DNA from: an uncultured Eudoraea sp.
GTDB taxonomy: Bacteria > Bacteroidota > Bacteroidia > Flavobacteriales > Flavobacteriaceae
Direction of reading: 5' to 3'
NCBI RefSeq assembly: GCF_947258525.1
Contig: NZ_CAMYIP010000078.1
Location: 1-41,930 of the forward strand
Length of the DNA: 41,930 bases
Of the stretch, positions 17,187 through 24,110 are shown one piece after another. The notes below the pieces were generated by a model, which was not told where the DNA came from, did no database searches, and saw only the letters and a program-made list of their open reading frames with translations. Position 1 is the first letter of the stretch; every line of letters begins with the position of its first letter. The translations under genes were made by a program, and so were the position numbers.

Positions 17187-17846
17187 TTAGGAAAAGTTTT
17201 CTTTGAACAAAAATTTTCCAAAATCGATGATACTATCCAGAGGTGTATTATCAAAAACATCAAAAATGGTTTTGACAGATTTTTCTATTGCTATATCTGT
17301 CTTTTCAAAATCTGCTGAGGTATCTTCCATCCAAAATTTAAGGATAAATAAAAACTGAACCCAGGCACCTTCTGAAAATAATCCAGGGTTATGTTGTGTG
17401 ATTCTGGAACTTTTTTCACTATTATCCTCTTCAATCAATTCTTTTGCAAAATTTTTGATTCCTCTGCGTACCCCCTTCAATTGTTCTAAATTTTTCAAAG
17501 GGTTTTTGTCCTCATTCAAAACGAAAAGCACATAGCTACGATTGAGCTTAAGCATTTCAAAAAAAGTAAAAAAGAAAGTCAGCATTTTATCCTGACTAGA
17601 AAACTCATAATATTCCTTGTTTTTAGATAATAACTTCATGGTATTCTCTAAGAACAAATCCCAAATGGCTTTTTGTATTCCTGTCACAGAACCAAAGAAC
17701 TTGTAAAATTCTTCCTCTTTTATTTTGTTTTCCTTACAAAATTTGAAAACAGATTTAGGAACGGCTTCCTGTTCCAGCACAAAATTCATGTAAGCAGCTA
17801 TGATATTTTCTTTAGAGGGCTTTTTTGCAGTGGTTTTAGCAGTCAT
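17187..17846 (-). CDS. TetR-family transcriptional regulator
   Basis: Protein of 219 residues with an N-terminal TetR-like DNA-binding helix-turn-helix (about 12-60; SKENIIAAYMNFV, then KFCKENKIKEEEFYKFFGS) and an all-helical C-terminal ligand/dimerisation region. The HTH is somewhat divergent. It is transcribed ahead of the ABC1 kinase gene. The upstream gap contains three copies of a TTTATTAAACAT-like box, one as a 13-bp palindrome 33 bases before the start, which are plausible operators for this repressor. Confidence 0.82.
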   Translation of the reverse strand: MTAKTTAKKPSKENIIAAYMNFVLEQEAVPKSVFKFCKENKIKEEEFYKFFGSVTGIQKAIWDLFLENTMKLLSKNKEYYEFSSQDKMLTFFFTFFEMLKLNRSYVLFVLNEDKNPLKNLEQLKGVRRGIKNFAKELIEEDNSEKSSRITQHNPGLFSEGAWVQFLFILKFWMEDTSADFEKTDIAIEKSVKTIFDVFDNTPLDSIIDFGKFLFKENFS

Positions 17847-17878
17847 ATTCTATTATATTTATGTTTATCTTATTAACT

Positions 17879-17891
17879 TGTTTATTAAACA
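17879..17891. promoter_or_regulatory. Candidate TetR operator, 13-bp palindrome
   Basis: TGTTTATTAAACA, two 6-bp arms around one base, 33 bases upstream of the TetR start. The core ATTAAACATTATGTA at 17885-17899 recurs on the opposite strand at 18047-18061. Confidence 0.45.
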
Positions 17892-17923
17892 TTATGTAAA
17901 TCTATCCCCAGCCAGATCATTAT

Positions 17924-17958
17924 AAAAAAAGTGTGCTTTCAGGGGAAAACACACTTTT
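17924..17958 (-). terminator. Intrinsic terminator of an intergenic transcript
   Basis: AAAAGTGTG and CACACTTTT pair around a 14-base loop that can itself pair further; on the minus strand seven T follow. Neither flanking gene (TetR, htpG) ends here, since both start away from it, so the hairpin belongs to a non-coding RNA on the minus strand. Confidence 0.7.
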
Positions 17959-18036
17959 AAACAACCTAACCAATTAATAAACAATCTGATTACAAAATCA
18001 AAAAACTTTTTCATAGCAATTGTTTTTCGCAATCAC
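17924..18036 (-). ncRNA. Candidate small RNA, about 110 nt, upstream of the TetR gene
   Basis: On the minus strand a perfect TATATTTG (18041-18048) is followed about 85 bases later by the terminator hairpin. The region between is AT-rich with short self-complementary stretches (GATT/AATC). An ATG at 18014 opens a 40-codon frame, but it runs through the terminator stem, so coding is unlikely. Most of the 358-base gap between the TetR gene and htpG is accounted for by this unit, the operator-like boxes and the htpG promoter. Confidence 0.4.
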
Positions 18037-18040
18037 AGGT

Positions 18041-18048
18041 CAAATATA
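18041..18048 (-). promoter_or_regulatory. -7 element of the candidate small RNA
   Basis: Perfect TATATTTG on the minus strand, directly adjoining the ATTAAACATTATG box, so the putative TetR operator would overlap this promoter. Confidence 0.4.
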
Positions 18049-18053
18049 CATAA

Positions 18054-18083
18054 TGTTTAATGATTATTTATATTTATTAAACA
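18054..18083. repeat. Inverted repeat with TGTTTAAT/ATTAAACA arms
   Basis: TGTTTAAT (18054-18061) and ATTAAACA (18076-18083) flank a 14-base AT-rich centre. Arms match the palindrome at 17879-17891 and are candidate regulator sites. Confidence 0.5.
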
Positions 18084-18130
18084 TAAAATTTGTTAAAATT
18101 TCGATCGTGAAGTTTTTCAGAGAAGTTAAG

Positions 18131-18167
18131 TGTCAGTTTGTCACCTATCTACAATGTGGTACTTTTT
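18131..18167 (+). promoter_or_regulatory. Promoter of htpG with a TGTCA direct repeat
   Basis: TTG (18138-18140), spacer of exactly 19 bases and TACTTTTT (18160-18167) form a good sigma-A type promoter. The -33 element lies inside a TGTCA direct repeat (18131-18135 and 18139-18143), a possible site for a stress regulator. Predicted leader is about 30 bases. Confidence 0.65.
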
Positions 18168-18204
18168 TTGCCATGAGTAAGTAATAATATAAAAACAATA
18201 AAAT

Positions 18205-20091
18205 ATGGCTACTGGTAAGATTAATGTTTCAGTTGAAAACATTTTCCCATTAATTAAAAAATTCCTTTACAGCGATCACGAGATATTCTTACGCGAGTTA
18301 ATTTCAAATGCGACGGATGCTACACTTAAATTAAAACACCTAAGCTCAATTGGTGAGGCAAAAGTTGAGTATGAAAATCCGATGATTGAAGTGAAGATAG
18401 ATAAGAAGGGTAAAAAACTTCATATCATTGACGAGGGGATTGGAATGAATGAAGAAGAAGTTAAAAAGTACATTAATGATATCGCCTTTTCCGGGGCTGA
18501 AGAATTTCTTGATAAGTACAAGGATGCAGACAAAGACTCGGGCATCATCGGACATTTTGGCCTGGGCTTTTATTCTTCCTTTATGGTTGCAGATAAGGTG
18601 GAGATTATCACTAAAAGTTATAGGGATGAACCCGCAGTGCATTGGAGCTGTGATGGATCACCAAAATTCAGCTTGAAAAAATCTGACAAAAAAGAGCGCG
18701 GTACAGAAATAATTTTGAGTATCGCAGATGATTCAACTGAATTTTTAGAGGAGAACAGGATATCTGAATTGTTGCGGAAGTATAATAAATTCATGCCCAT
18801 TCCAATTAAATTTGGAACAAAGACAGAGACACTTCCAAAGCCTGAGGATGCGAAAGAAGAAGATCCGGCTCCAACACAAGAGGTTGATAATATCGTAAAT
18901 AATCCTAACCCTGCCTGGACTAAGATACCGGCAAATCTAAAAGATGAGGATTATAAGAATTTTTACAGGGAATTGTATCCAATGCAATTTGAAGAACCGC
19001 TATTCCATATTCATTTAAATGTGGATTACCCCTTTAATCTTACAGGTATACTCTATTTCCCTAAACTTACTAATGACCTGAACATTCAGAAGGACAGAAT
19101 TCAGCTTTATCAGAACCAGGTTTTTGTAACAGACAATGTTGAAGGAATAGTTCCTGAGTTTTTGACTATGCTGAGAGGGGTAATTGATTCCCCGGACATT
19201 CCCCTTAATGTTTCCAGATCGTACTTGCAGGCAGATGGTGCCGTTAAAAAGATTTCCTCATACATTACAAGAAAGGTGGCTGATAAGCTTACCTCTTTAT
19301 TCAAAAATAATCGTGAGGATTTTGAGCAAAAATGGAATGATATTAAGATCGTCATTGAATACGGAATGTTGTCAGAAGAAAAATTCTTTGAAAAAGCTGA
19401 CAAATTTGCGCTATATCCTACGGTTGATGGCTCGTATTTCACATTTGAAGAGTTGAAAGAAAAAATTAAAGACCTTCAAACAGATAAAGACGATAAATTG
19501 GTGGTGCTTTATGCTTCAGATAAAGAAGCACAACATAGTTATATTGATGCAGCCAAAGCTAAAGGCTTTGAAGTATTGCTTCTTGATTCTCCGATTATAT
19601 CGCATTTGATGCAAAAATTAGAGACTTCTAATGAGAAATTATCTTTTGCCAGGGTTGATGCCGATCATCTGGATAATCTGATCAAAAAAGAAGATACTCA
19701 AATAAGTAAATTATCTGATGATGAGAAGGAAAAGCTGAAGGCTAATATTGAAAGTGTAACTACAGATAAAGGTTATACCATTCAATTAGAGGCTATGGAC
19801 AGTAATGCTTCTCCTTTTATTATCACAGAACCGGAGTTTATGAGACGCATGAAGGAAATGCAGCAAACCGGTGGTGGTGGTATGTTTGGTATGGGTAATA
19901 TGCCCGAAATGTATAATTTAATAGTAAACATAAATCATCCACTTGTAACTGAGATTCTCGGAACAAAGACGGCTAAAAAAAGAGAACGGTTAATAAATCA
20001 GTCTCTTGACCTTGCCAGGCTATCAAAAGGCCTGCTTAAGGGAGAAGAGCTTACTAAGTTTATAAGCCGAAGTTATGAGATGATTAAATAG
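18205..20091 (+). CDS. htpG: Molecular chaperone HtpG (Hsp90)
   Basis: Bacterial Hsp90, 628 residues, an ATP-dependent cytoplasmic chaperone. The N-terminal ATPase motifs are clear: FLRELISNATDA, DEGIGMNEEE and GHFGLGFYSSFMVADKV. The middle domain includes DIPLNVSRSYLQAD, and the dimerisation domain closes the protein. A linker insertion at about 212-235 (LPKPEDAKEEDPAPTQEVDN) is acidic, as is common in Bacteroidetes HtpG. A good promoter lies upstream and an unusually large terminator downstream, so it is monocistronic. Confidence 0.98.
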   Translation: MATGKINVSVENIFPLIKKFLYSDHEIFLRELISNATDATLKLKHLSSIGEAKVEYENPMIEVKIDKKGKKLHIIDEGIGMNEEEVKKYINDIAFSGAEEFLDKYKDADKDSGIIGHFGLGFYSSFMVADKVEIITKSYRDEPAVHWSCDGSPKFSLKKSDKKERGTEIILSIADDSTEFLEENRISELLRKYNKFMPIPIKFGTKTETLPKPEDAKEEDPAPTQEVDNIVNNPNPAWTKIPANLKDEDYKNFYRELYPMQFEEPLFHIHLNVDYPFNLTGILYFPKLTNDLNIQKDRIQLYQNQVFVTDNVEGIVPEFLTMLRGVIDSPDIPLNVSRSYLQADGAVKKISSYITRKVADKLTSLFKNNREDFEQKWNDIKIVIEYGMLSEEKFFEKADKFALYPTVDGSYFTFEELKEKIKDLQTDKDDKLVVLYASDKEAQHSYIDAAKAKGFEVLLLDSPIISHLMQKLETSNEKLSFARVDADHLDNLIKKEDTQISKLSDDEKEKLKANIESVTTDKGYTIQLEAMDSNASPFIITEPEFMRRMKEMQQTGGGGMFGMGNMPEMYNLIVNINHPLVTEILGTKTAKKRERLINQSLDLARLSKGLLKGEELTKFISRSYEMIK

Positions 20092-20139
20092 GTCATTTTT
20101 GGCTTATAATTAATTCAAAAAATTCATGTTCAATGAATG

Positions 20140-20198
20140 CTTCACGGGTGTACTCAAATTATCTCTAGGATAATTCCCAGTGCCCCGTGAAGTTTTTT
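20140..20198 (+). terminator. Large compound terminator after htpG
   Basis: Outer arms CTTCACGGG (20140-20148) and CCCGTGAAG (20184-20192) enclose an inner AATTATC/GATAATT stem; six T follow. A GTG at 20187, in frame with the next gene, lies inside the hairpin and so is not a start codon. Confidence 0.85.
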
Positions 20199-20225
20199 AT
20201 TCTAATTTTATTCCTTTACTTGTCT

Positions 20226-20579
20226 ATGAATTATTCCTGGCATTTTCTGCTTATGTCTGTCATGTATATCCTGGCAGGGGTAATGCATTTCATAAAACCA
20301 AAAGCCTACCTCCGTATCATGCCAAGGTATCTTCCTTTTCACCGACTTTTGGTAATTTTAAGTGGAATTGCCGAAATACTTTTAGGAATAGGTATATTGA
20401 TAGCTCCGCTTAAAGATCCTGCCATTTACGGTATTATAATAATGTTGGTCATTTTTCTTACGGTCCACTTCTATATGTTATCCGAAAAAAAAGCATCGGC
20501 AGGAATCCCCGCTTGGATTCTTATCCTTAGAATCCCGCTGCAGTTTGGTCTTATGTATTGGGCGTACTCTTATTTGTAG
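20226..20579 (+). CDS. DoxX-like small integral membrane protein
   Basis: Protein of 117 residues from ATG 20226 with four hydrophobic segments. The N-terminus (MNYSWHFLLMSVMYILAGVMHFIKPKAY) and the segment LSGIAEILLGIGILIAP are typical of the DoxX/MauE-like family. Function is unknown; family members are linked to redox or thiol stress. An earlier GTG at 20187 lies in the htpG terminator and is rejected. The stop lies 41 bases from the convergent anti-sigma gene. Confidence 0.82.
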   Translation: MNYSWHFLLMSVMYILAGVMHFIKPKAYLRIMPRYLPFHRLLVILSGIAEILLGIGILIAPLKDPAIYGIIIMLVIFLTVHFYMLSEKKASAGIPAWILILRIPLQFGLMYWAYSYL

Positions 20580-20620
20580 CATTGAACACCATTTTAAATA
20601 TGGAATACTTTTCTTAATGC

Positions 20621-21040
20621 TCAGTTTAAGGTATATCTGCTTTCCAAATGCTTTTTCAATAAAACAATTTGCACATAAATAAAGAATGTAAGTCCTGCTA
20701 AGCCATAAACCAGCGTATTAGGTAATTGTAAATTTTCCAAAGTATTCATAATACCTATGTTGTGGGTAGCTAGCTCAGTAATGCTAGGTATCCAGCTGAC
20801 ATTCAGGTCTGAATTTCCAAAAATTATATAAACTGATAGAAAAATAGCAATCCCGGCTAAAACTAACCAACTTGTTCTAGAAATCAAGGGTTTATAACGA
20901 GTTACCATACTTTTTTCATTTTGAGCGGCTATTTTTGACATAATACTTTGAGTAAAATCATCAGAAGGTGCCTCAAGTCCTGCATTATTTACAACTTTTT
21001 TTATAAAATCATCAAGCTGTTTATCTCTATTTTCTTCCAT
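20621..21040 (-). CDS. Membrane anti-sigma factor candidate
   Basis: Protein of 139 residues: a soluble N-terminal part (1-50, MEENRDKQLDDFIKKVV, with DDFTQSIMSKIA) and two membrane segments (about 55-72 and 108-128). It starts 14 bases inside the sigma-factor gene, the standard arrangement for an ECF sigma factor and its anti-sigma factor. The zinc anti-sigma motif HxxxCxxC is missing, so the assignment rests on position, topology and the size of the cytoplasmic part. Release probably happens by membrane sensing or proteolysis; no protease gene is adjacent. Confidence 0.7.
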   Translation of the reverse strand: MEENRDKQLDDFIKKVVNNAGLEAPSDDFTQSIMSKIAAQNEKSMVTRYKPLISRTSWLVLAGIAIFLSVYIIFGNSDLNVSWIPSITELATHNIGIMNTLENLQLPNTLVYGLAGLTFFIYVQIVLLKKHLESRYTLN

Positions 21041-21611
21041 AGCTATGTATAATTTCTTTTTCCAAATTATTTTCTAATATTTTTGCCAACCGCTTTCTCC
21101 CTCTAAACAAACGTACTTTAACCGTATTAGGGGCCAATCCCATAACTTTCGATATTTCATTCATTGACAGCATTTCAAAATAATAAAGGGTAATTAAAAC
21201 AGCATCTTCACCGGGTAATTCCTGAATTGCATGTTTTATAATTTCCGCTCGTTCCTTTGCTTCCATCCCATCTAAAGCATCATCCATTGATGCAATCTTA
21301 TATTCTTCTGAAATATCCAATTTGGTTGTCTCAACCCGTCTCTTATTCTTTTTTAAATAGTCCAAACTCCCATAATAGGCAATCTTATATAACCAGGTAG
21401 AAAACTTGGAATCACCTTTAAAATATTTCAATGAACTATACGCTTTAATAAAAGTGTCCTGGGCTACTTCCTCAGCATCTTCACGGTTTTTTACGATTTT
21501 TAACGCCAGAGTATAAACCATGTGCTTATACCTGTCTACCAATTCGGCATAGGCATTACTTTCCCCTCTTATTACCTTTTTAATAAGGTACTCGTCTGGT
21601 TTCTGGCTCAT
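21027..21611 (-). CDS. ECF-type RNA polymerase sigma factor
   Basis: Sigma-70 family ECF sigma factor, 194 residues. Region 2 is at about 20-90 (RYKHMVYTLALKIVKNREDAEE, AQDTFIKAYSSLKYFKGDSKF, STWLYKIAY) and region 4 at about 125-180 (ELPGEDAVLITLYYFEMLSMNE, ISKVMGLAPNTVKVRLFRGRKRL). It is followed by an overlapping anti-sigma gene. Directly upstream is TGTAAC-N17-CGTC, a typical ECF promoter layout, and a mirrored copy drives the divergent gene, so autoregulation is likely. The CGTC block ends only 12 bases before the ATG, giving a very short leader. Confidence 0.93.
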   Translation of the reverse strand: MSQKPDEYLIKKVIRGESNAYAELVDRYKHMVYTLALKIVKNREDAEEVAQDTFIKAYSSLKYFKGDSKFSTWLYKIAYYGSLDYLKKNKRRVETTKLDISEEYKIASMDDALDGMEAKERAEIIKHAIQELPGEDAVLITLYYFEMLSMNEISKVMGLAPNTVKVRLFRGRKRLAKILENNLEKEIIHSYGRK

Positions 21612-21622
21612 TTGTCATATAA

Positions 21623-21649
21623 GACGTTCACAAATGTATTCTGGTTACA
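21623..21649 (-). promoter_or_regulatory. ECF-type promoter of the sigma/anti-sigma operon
   Basis: On the minus strand TGTAAC (21644-21649), spacer of 17 bases and CGTC (21623-21626), 12 bases before ATG 21611. The -35-like block is CTGTAACC, identical in all eight bases to the mirrored copy. Confidence 0.65.
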
Positions 21650-21674
21650 GAAAATATAAAAAATAATATTAACC

Positions 21675-21701
21675 TGTAACCATCATGCAAATTTTTTCGT
21701 C
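21675..21701 (+). promoter_or_regulatory. ECF-type promoter of the divergent membrane protein gene
   Basis: TGTAAC (21675-21680), spacer of 17 bases and CGTC (21698-21701). Together with the minus-strand copy, its CTGTAACC block forms a perfect 8-bp inverted repeat across the 74-base centre of the divergent region. Confidence 0.65.
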
Positions 21702-21744
21702 ATACCCTATGAACAAATTGTTTAATCCATTAAAACTAAATAAA

Positions 21745-22098
21745 ATGGGAGGAGAAATAATTATAGTTGCACTCATATTCGGGGCAATCTTTGGAGTTTT
21801 TTATTTGTATTTTTCAACACGAAATAAAGAACGACTTGCATTAATTGAAAAAGGTGCAGATGCAAGTATTTTTGTGAAAGGAAAGCGTGGACACGCCGCC
21901 CCTTTCTGGAAGGTACTGATACTTAATTTATCATTATTACTTATAGGTGTTGGATTGGCCATATTTATTGCCTCTGTATTTGTAAATGCTATGGGCATGG
22001 ATGAAGAGGTTGCATATCCGGCAACGATTTTCCTAATGGCCGGTCTTGGACTTTTTGCAGGTTTTACACTTACAAAAAAATTGGACAAAGAGGAATAA
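21745..22098 (+). CDS. Small two-helix membrane protein, DUF6249-like
   Basis: Protein of 117 residues from ATG 21745. A first membrane helix (about 3-20, IIIVALIFGAIFGVFYLYFS) is followed by the motif TRNKERLALIEKGADASIF and two more hydrophobic stretches, a layout I associate with DUF6249 proteins. Function unknown. The open frame begins at 21685, but that ATG lies in the spacer of the ECF promoter; ATG 21709 would be leaderless, and 21745 gives a leader of about 35 bases and a typical N-terminus. Divergent from the sigma gene and probably a regulon member. Confidence 0.75.
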   Translation: MGGEIIIVALIFGAIFGVFYLYFSTRNKERLALIEKGADASIFVKGKRGHAAPFWKVLILNLSLLLIGVGLAIFIASVFVNAMGMDEEVAYPATIFLMAGLGLFAGFTLTKKLDKEE

Positions 22099-22128
22099 AC
22101 GTGTAACTCCATAATCCTGGAAATGAAG

Positions 22129-22157
22129 CCATCGCATAGTATTGCGATGGTTTTTTT
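22129..22157 (+). terminator. Terminator of the DUF6249-like gene
   Basis: CCATCGCA and TGCGATGG form a perfect 8-bp stem with a 6-base loop, followed by seven T, 30 bases after the stop at 22098. Confidence 0.92.
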
Positions 22158-22225
22158 ATTTGCAGTAGAATAATTTGGTTTAAAGCCTTAGTTTATTGAA
22201 CTTTAAGGTTCTTAATCATAGTTAA

Positions 22226-23314
22226 ATGGATGATGATGTTATTTCTTTAGTACACGCCTTAGGAGTATTTCAGGGGCTAATTTTAGGAGTAATACTTCTT
22301 TTTATTAACAGAAAGAATAAATCTACCTTCTTTCTCGGTTTGTTTCTCATTGGATTCGCCATTGAGTTTTTGCCTGTAATTTTAAAGGATTTTAAAATTC
22401 TTGAAAATCATCCCGGACTTCTTTTGCTCCCGATTAGTTTTTCCTGGATATTATTTCCGCTCTTCTTTCTGTATGTTCAAAAGATTTCCATTTTTGCCCA
22501 TGAGAGAGTTACTTACAGAATATTGTACCCCGGAGTGATTTCTATTCTTTTCCTTTTTATTTTGTTTTTATTACCTGAATCAACCAAGGAATACCTGCGT
22601 GGAACCTACCTTTTCGAAATATTTTTTGTTTTAGGACTTTCTTATAGCCTGTACATTGTTGTTCGAATTGATAAATATGTTCGCAATCACACAGAAGAAG
22701 TAAAAAATCAATTTGCAACGGTCAAAAACAGACAACTACAATGGACAAGATTTTTTATAGTTTTTTGTTTTGTGCTTGTAGGAATACATATTGGCACCTT
22801 ATTTATAAAAGTAGCTCCGGTTTTAGAATTACTGATTTCCTGTGCCAGCCTTATCCTTGTCTTCTCAATTGCCATAAGCGGAATAATTCAGTATAATGTG
22901 TTTTCTGCGGTGCAACATGCCAACTTACCTGTTAAAGCAACAATTAAGCAAGGTGTATCAAAAGAAAAAGTGTTAGATCTGATTAATAAGATTGATGACT
23001 ACGTGATTGATACGGGTATTTATACAAAGCAGGACCTGACTGTAGTTGATATTTCCACAGCCCTTGAATTACATCCTAAAGATGTCTCCAATGCAATTAA
23101 TAAACATTACAATAAGAATTTCAATACGTATATAAATGAATTCAGGATAAAGAAAGCACAGGAATTACTGCGCACCGATATTCTAAACAATCTGAGTATT
23201 GAAGGAATTAGCCGTGAAGTTGGCTTTCACAGTAAGGCATCTTTTTACGCGGCATTTAAAAAGGCTACCGGGACCACTCCAATGAATTACCATATTGAAA
23301 CTTCAAAAAGCTAG
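22226..23314 (+). CDS. Membrane-anchored AraC-type transcriptional regulator
   Basis: Protein of 362 residues. The first 225 hold seven predicted membrane helices (ALGVFQGLILGVILLF through SLILVFSIAISGIIQYNVF). The C-terminus (about 260-362) is an AraC/XylS double helix-turn-helix with the usual FNTYINEFRIKKAQELL and VGFHSKASFYAAFKKATGTTP. This architecture is common in Flavobacteriia; the signals sensed are mostly unknown. No operator or target is evident in the window. The ATG at 22226 follows a terminator, so the gene has its own promoter. Confidence 0.92.
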   Translation: MDDDVISLVHALGVFQGLILGVILLFINRKNKSTFFLGLFLIGFAIEFLPVILKDFKILENHPGLLLLPISFSWILFPLFFLYVQKISIFAHERVTYRILYPGVISILFLFILFLLPESTKEYLRGTYLFEIFFVLGLSYSLYIVVRIDKYVRNHTEEVKNQFATVKNRQLQWTRFFIVFCFVLVGIHIGTLFIKVAPVLELLISCASLILVFSIAISGIIQYNVFSAVQHANLPVKATIKQGVSKEKVLDLINKIDDYVIDTGIYTKQDLTVVDISTALELHPKDVSNAINKHYNKNFNTYINEFRIKKAQELLRTDILNNLSIEGISREVGFHSKASFYAAFKKATGTTPMNYHIETSKS

Positions 23315-23454
23315 CGCAAAAAAAATACGCTTAAAGTTGAATTTTTAATCTCTAAAATCAATTGCTTCCTTTTTTCAGTTTATAATTCTGAAATCAATAC
23401 TGCTTCAGGATGAAATTTTAAAGGTAAAACAAGTCTTTTGACAATCTTTGCACA

Positions 23455-23570
23455 CTGAATTCATCAATTGTGCATGAATGTCTAATGTTCAAGTAGTTAA
23501 GAAAGTGTATTACTATATGTTGAATTTAGGTAGTTCCCTATAGGGTCAATTAATTGGCCCTATTTTTTTT
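23455..23570 (+). ncRNA. Possible small RNA between the AraC and cupin-like genes
   Basis: About 115 bases between a near-consensus -7 element (AATCTTTG, one mismatch) and a strong terminator, with no open frame. The alternative is a long 3' untranslated region of the upstream AraC gene. Confidence 0.25.
23541..23570 (+). terminator. Terminator 230 bases behind the membrane AraC gene
   Basis: TAGGGTCA and TGGCCCTA pair (one wobble) around ATTAAT, followed by eight T. It is too far from the AraC stop (23314) to be its obvious terminator, so it may close a separate small RNA. Upstream lies another hairpin, TGCACA (23449-23454) with TGTGCA (23469-23474), and a near -7 element AATCTTTG at 23443-23450. 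Confidence 0.75.
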
Positions 23571-23597
23571 GATTCTTTAATACAGATTTATAAAAAA

Positions 23598-23990
23598 ATG
23601 TTCATGAATTTAATAGAGTTAAGTCCGGAAGGAAACTTTGAAAGTTGGGAAGTCACCAGATTGAATGAATTGAGATCTGAACAATTCGCCGAATCATTGG
23701 GCCATTCTCCTATATATGAAAATGAAGAATTCAGATTATACAATATTACTTTAAAACCAAAGGAAAGACTCCCTTTTCGTAAAATAACCAATGATTTCAG
23801 CTATACTTTTATGACAGACGGTTTTGGTGTTTTTCATCTGGGAGATGGAAAAATAAAATTTGGACAGTTCAAAAAAGGTGATGTTTACTATTATAACATA
23901 GAACAGCAAGGTGAGGTTATTATTGATTTTGAGAATATGAGTCTTGGGGATTTAAAATTTATGGTATTTGAACTAAAACCAAGATCATAG
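23598..23990 (+). CDS. Small cupin-like protein of unknown function
   Basis: Protein of 130 residues, no signal peptide or membrane segment. The run of short strands with conserved glycines (FRLYNITLKPKERLPFRK, TFMTDGFGVFHLGDG, FKKGDVYYYNIEQQGEV) suggests a cupin-type beta-barrel, but the histidine ligands of metal-binding cupins are absent. Start is ATG 23598 or the in-frame ATG 23604. It stands alone behind a terminator. Function unknown. Confidence 0.7.
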   Translation: MFMNLIELSPEGNFESWEVTRLNELRSEQFAESLGHSPIYENEEFRLYNITLKPKERLPFRKITNDFSYTFMTDGFGVFHLGDGKIKFGQFKKGDVYYYNIEQQGEVIIDFENMSLGDLKFMVFELKPRS

Positions 23991-24098
23991 GCTTCATTCT
24001 TATCATCTAGATTACGTACAAACCAATGATCTTTGCCCAATCTGGGTATCCTTTAAACAAATCAAGGGTGTTGATTTGTATTTAATACATAGGCTTGT

Positions 24099-24106
24099 TA
24101 TCTTCA
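24099..24106 (+). promoter_or_regulatory. Possible promoter of the MOSC gene
   Basis: TTG (24076-24078), 20-base spacer and TATCTTCA, an imperfect -7 element with two mismatches, ending 4 bases before ATG 24111; would give a leaderless mRNA. Confidence 0.3.
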
Positions 24107-24110
24107 AAAC

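Noticed and set aside
17894-18014. 40-codon minus-strand frame starting MKKFFDFVIRLF
   Set aside because: It runs through the stem and T run of the terminator, so it is more likely chance in a non-coding RNA; a small peptide cannot be fully excluded.
20180-20413. Plus-strand frame overlapping the DoxX-like gene in another frame, and the GTG at 20187
   Set aside because: Both begin in the htpG terminator; the frame has no family features, while the DoxX-like frame has.
22101-22130. TGTAAC at 22102 as a fifth ECF promoter in front of the membrane AraC gene
   Set aside because: No CGTC follows at 16-17 bases, and the site lies between a stop codon and its terminator.
23315-23455. Search for an ECF motif in the gap before the cupin-like gene
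   Set aside because: No TGTAAC or GTAAC with CGTC at 16-17 bases was found, so this region was not added to the proposed regulon.
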